In this document: positions 11,469 through 13,412 of the stretch, piece by piece | Layout: the number at the start of each line of letters is the position of its first letter | How positions within the stretch are numbered: position 1 is the stretch's first letter | The notes under the pieces: generated by a model | What the model was told of the DNA's origin: nothing | The model's database searches: none | Seen by the model: only the letters and a program-made list of their open reading frames with translations | Made by a program: the position numbers and the translations under genes | DNA from: CAYRKQ01 sp964424985 | GTDB lineage: Bacteria > Patescibacteriota > Saccharimonadia > Saccharimonadales > UBA7683 | DNA length: 13,412 nt | Reading direction: 5' to 3' | Assembly (NCBI GenBank): GCA_964424985.1 | Contig: CAYRKQ010000021.1 | Span: forward strand, 1 to 13,412

Positions 11469-12688
11469 TTATGCTGCCGCACATAAAAATGGCTCTCAAC
11501 AGCTTGCGCGCTAATAAAGTTCGTACTTTTCTCACCTTGCTGGGCATTATTATTGGTGTCATGAGCGTCACCACCATTATTGGCCTTGGTGAAGGCGTTA
11601 AAAAGCAGGTGAATCAGCAAATTAATGATCTCGGCGGCGATCTCATCACCATCACGCCTGGCAAAAATACCCAGAGCAGCGGCTTTGGTGGCCTTTCTAC
11701 CATTTTAGGCTCCAGCGGCTCCTCCGCCTCACGCCTGAGTGAAGCTGACCTTGAAAGCTTAGAGCAGATTCCCAACGTCTCGCGCGCCAGTGGAGTGATG
11801 CGCCTCGATGGCTCCATTGTCAGAGATGGCAAAAAAGTCACCTCTTCAAACGTGCTGGCGGTAGATGAAAATTATATTGAGGTCACCTCCCAGAAGATGG
11901 TGCGTGGCCAGTTCTTCGGCGGCAGCTTAGAAAATAACAACACCGCCGTGCTGGCCAGCAATGTAGCCAGCGAATTATTTGGCAGCCAAGATCCCATTGG
12001 CAGCACGGTCACCGTCCGTGGCACAAACTTTGTCGTGATTGGCGTGCTCGACACCTACCAGGGCTTTAATTTTGGCCAACCCATAAACGACCACGTGCTG
12101 ATTCCCCTCCCCGCTGGCGAAAAAATGAACCAGAATGTGACGCAGTTCCAACAAATTACGTTGCAGCTGGAAGATACTACCAAGGCCTCTGAAACCGCCG
12201 ATCAAGCGCGGCAAACACTTCTGCGTAGTCGTGATGGCGAAGAAGATTTTACCGTCACCACCCAAGATCAACTAGCCGGCACCACTGATGATGTCTTCCG
12301 CGTTCTGACCGGCTTCACCGCCGCCGTAGCCTCTATCTCTTTGCTGGTCGGCGGTATTGGCGTCATGAATATTATGCTGGTCACCGTCACCGAGCGCACC
12401 CGCGAAATTGGTATTCGAAAAGCCATTGGCGCCACCCGTACCCAAATTATGATGCAGTTTTTAACCGAAGCTCTCATCATCACCTTAGCCGGCGGTATTA
12501 TCGGTATTTTCTTCAGCATTATCCTGGGCTTCATCATCAGCGCGCAGACCGCCGTTAAACCTGCCCTCGATCTCTGGATCATTCTTCTCGCCGCCGTTGT
12601 CTCACTGCTCGTCGGTGTCATCTTCGGCACCTGGCCAGCCGTAAGAGCCGCCACCAAAGACCCCATAGAAGCCCTCCGCCACGACTAA
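11465..12688 (+). CDS. MacB/FtsX-type ABC transporter permease
   Basis: Membrane partner of the preceding ATPase. The 407-aa product has the MacB layout: an N-terminal cytoplasmic helix (MALNSLRANKVRT), TM1 at about 20-42, and a large extracytoplasmic domain (about 43-275) with a Gly/Ser-rich stretch. Three TM helices follow near the C-terminus, the first with GGIGVMNIMLVTVTERTREIGIRKAIGA, the hallmark of the family. It ends WPAVRAATKDPIEALRHD, also family-typical. Export of a peptide, antibiotic or lipoprotein-like substrate is possible; nothing here identifies it, and no MacA-like adaptor gene is present. The start is set by the strong SD 6 nt upstream. Its stop overlaps that of the convergent hypothetical gene by 4 bp. 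Confidence 0.93.
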   Translation: MIMLPHIKMALNSLRANKVRTFLTLLGIIIGVMSVTTIIGLGEGVKKQVNQQINDLGGDLITITPGKNTQSSGFGGLSTILGSSGSSASRLSEADLESLEQIPNVSRASGVMRLDGSIVRDGKKVTSSNVLAVDENYIEVTSQKMVRGQFFGGSLENNNTAVLASNVASELFGSQDPIGSTVTVRGTNFVVIGVLDTYQGFNFGQPINDHVLIPLPAGEKMNQNVTQFQQITLQLEDTTKASETADQARQTLLRSRDGEEDFTVTTQDQLAGTTDDVFRVLTGFTAAVASISLLVGGIGVMNIMLVTVTERTREIGIRKAIGATRTQIMMQFLTEALIITLAGGIIGIFFSIILGFIISAQTAVKPALDLWIILLAAVVSLLVGVIFGTWPAVRAATKDPIEALRHD

Positions 12689-13326
12689 ATACCAGGGATA
12701 GCCAGTGATTTTGGCTTTTCGGTTGGCTTAGGGGTAATACCGAACCGTTCGCGAGCTAACTCTGCCAACTCATCTATGACATGTGTTCCAGTAATTTCAT
12801 CTGCGCTCTCCACAATTCCTCTTTCAATCAGAGATTTTGCAATAAGCGAATCATCTAACTCTCCATTTTGGCGCAATGCAACAACAAAGTCGTTTACGAG
12901 ATCTACTCCATGAGTTCCCATGCGACGTTCTTCATTAGGTAGATTAACTGAAATATCCGCCAACACCGATGTGACATTATCAAGCCGTTGTGAAGCCGCT
13001 GACATCTTTTTGTCATCAGAAAGATCACCAAATTGACCATCTTCAAGAAATTCAGAAAAGTGAATGGTATCTTGCGATTGTACCGCCCGAGCATATCGAC
13101 TCATGAAATCCATGAGTGGCTTACCATGCAAAAGAAGTGATGCAAAGTGCTCAGCACTAATATCGTGCATATAATAGTAGAAGTTGCTTACACCAACCGG
13201 GAAATAGCCTTCAGCGATTGTATCTACATACTCAGCTACGCTGATAGCACCCTCCCGAAGGTACTTTACCGGAGGTACATCAATCACATTTGCTGGATCC
13301 GCTTCTAGCGTACGGAATTTACTCAT
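12685..13326 (-). CDS. Hypothetical protein
   Basis: I do not recognise this 213-aa product. It is soluble-looking, with no signal peptide or membrane helix, acidic overall and mostly predicted helical. It contains an aromatic NFYYYMHD segment (about 48-55) and many Asp/Glu/Leu repeats. The short C-terminal tail is Pro/Lys-rich (PKPTEKPK) and ends IPGI. The frame is open back to a TTG at 13371, but the ATG at 13326 is preferred because AGGAGA lies 4-5 nt upstream. The right copy of the 54-bp inverted repeat begins 32 nt upstream of this start and would form part of the 5' region. It is convergent with the permease (TAG/TAA overlap at 12685-12688). No function is proposed. Confidence 0.75.
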   Translation of the reverse strand: MSKFRTLEADPANVIDVPPVKYLREGAISVAEYVDTIAEGYFPVGVSNFYYYMHDISAEHFASLLLHGKPLMDFMSRYARAVQSQDTIHFSEFLEDGQFGDLSDDKKMSAASQRLDNVTSVLADISVNLPNEERRMGTHGVDLVNDFVVALRQNGELDDSLIAKSLIERGIVESADEITGTHVIDELAELARERFGITPKPTEKPKSLAIPGI

Positions 13327-13358
13327 AAGCTCTCCTGGTGTGGGCATCTGCAGAGAGG

Positions 13359-13412
13359 TAACTCCCCCCAAGGTAAGCCACTAGTTCTACTAGTGTGACT
13401 AGACTCGGTTTG
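13359..13412. repeat. Right copy of 54-bp terminal inverted repeat
   Basis: Exact reverse complement of 2-55, reaching the last base of the window. It lies upstream of the hypothetical gene. Internal palindromes and the C-run (the G-run on the opposite strand) are as in the left copy. The outer extent is unknown. Confidence 0.95.

Noticed and set aside
13327..13371. Longer start for the last hypothetical gene (TTG at 13371 inside the repeat).
   Set aside because: A rare start without a spaced SD, whereas the ATG at 13326 has AGGAGA at good distance; the extra residues show no domain-like character.
1..13412. The whole window as a transposon or linear plasmid defined by the terminal inverted repeats.
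   Set aside because: No transposase, integrase, replication or terminal-protein gene is seen, and the cargo is core cellular genes. Kept only as an open possibility under the inverted-repeat finding.

Overview
The window looks like chromosomal DNA from a streamlined bacterium with a Gram-positive-type envelope, most likely Candidate Phyla Radiation / Patescibacteria and probably Saccharibacteria-like. This rests on four things: small housekeeping genes packed tightly, a sortase-type secreted protein with a PKD-like DFGDG domain, starts without Shine-Dalgarno (SD) sequences for most housekeeping genes, and intergenic spaces full of palindromic and heptameric repeat debris. The taxonomic call is an inference; no marker gene here settles it. 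The standard genetic code fits all ORFs.

Layout. Positions 1-2911 are all on the minus strand: a MmcQ/YjbR-family protein, oligoribonuclease (orn), and a tight mscL-gdhA pair (mechanosensitive channel, then glutamate dehydrogenase). From 2967 to 5690 a plus-strand unit with a consensus promoter, SD sites and a strong terminator encodes two surface proteins: a membrane-anchored protein with a Gly/Cys-rich and Thr/Pro-rich tail, and an MPATG-sorted PKD-like protein. The minus-strand argS (5989-7650) carries a heptamer-repeat insertion in its coding sequence. It is followed by tRNA-Ser(GCU) and an AlkD-like DNA glycosylase gene. That gene shares a perfectly symmetric divergent promoter with rlmH on the plus strand. 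Next come uppP (plus), an unlisted 39-residue membrane protein (minus) and tRNA-Ser(GGA) (minus). After these is a MacB-type ABC transporter operon (ATPase plus FtsX-like permease, plus strand). A hypothetical minus-strand gene converges on the permease with overlapping stop codons.

Two gene-expression styles are visible. Nine genes have a TATAAT-like hexamer 7-10 nt before the start codon, so their mRNAs are predicted to be leaderless or nearly so. The surface operon, the permease and the last hypothetical gene instead use ordinary SD sites.

The two window ends are a perfect 54-bp inverted repeat (2-55 and 13359-13412) that runs to the edges. With core chromosomal genes between the copies, the simplest reading is two inverted copies of a dispersed repeat at which the assembly stopped. 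A genuinely terminal or mobile structure cannot be excluded. No transposase, integrase, CRISPR array, toxin-antitoxin or phage gene was recognised.
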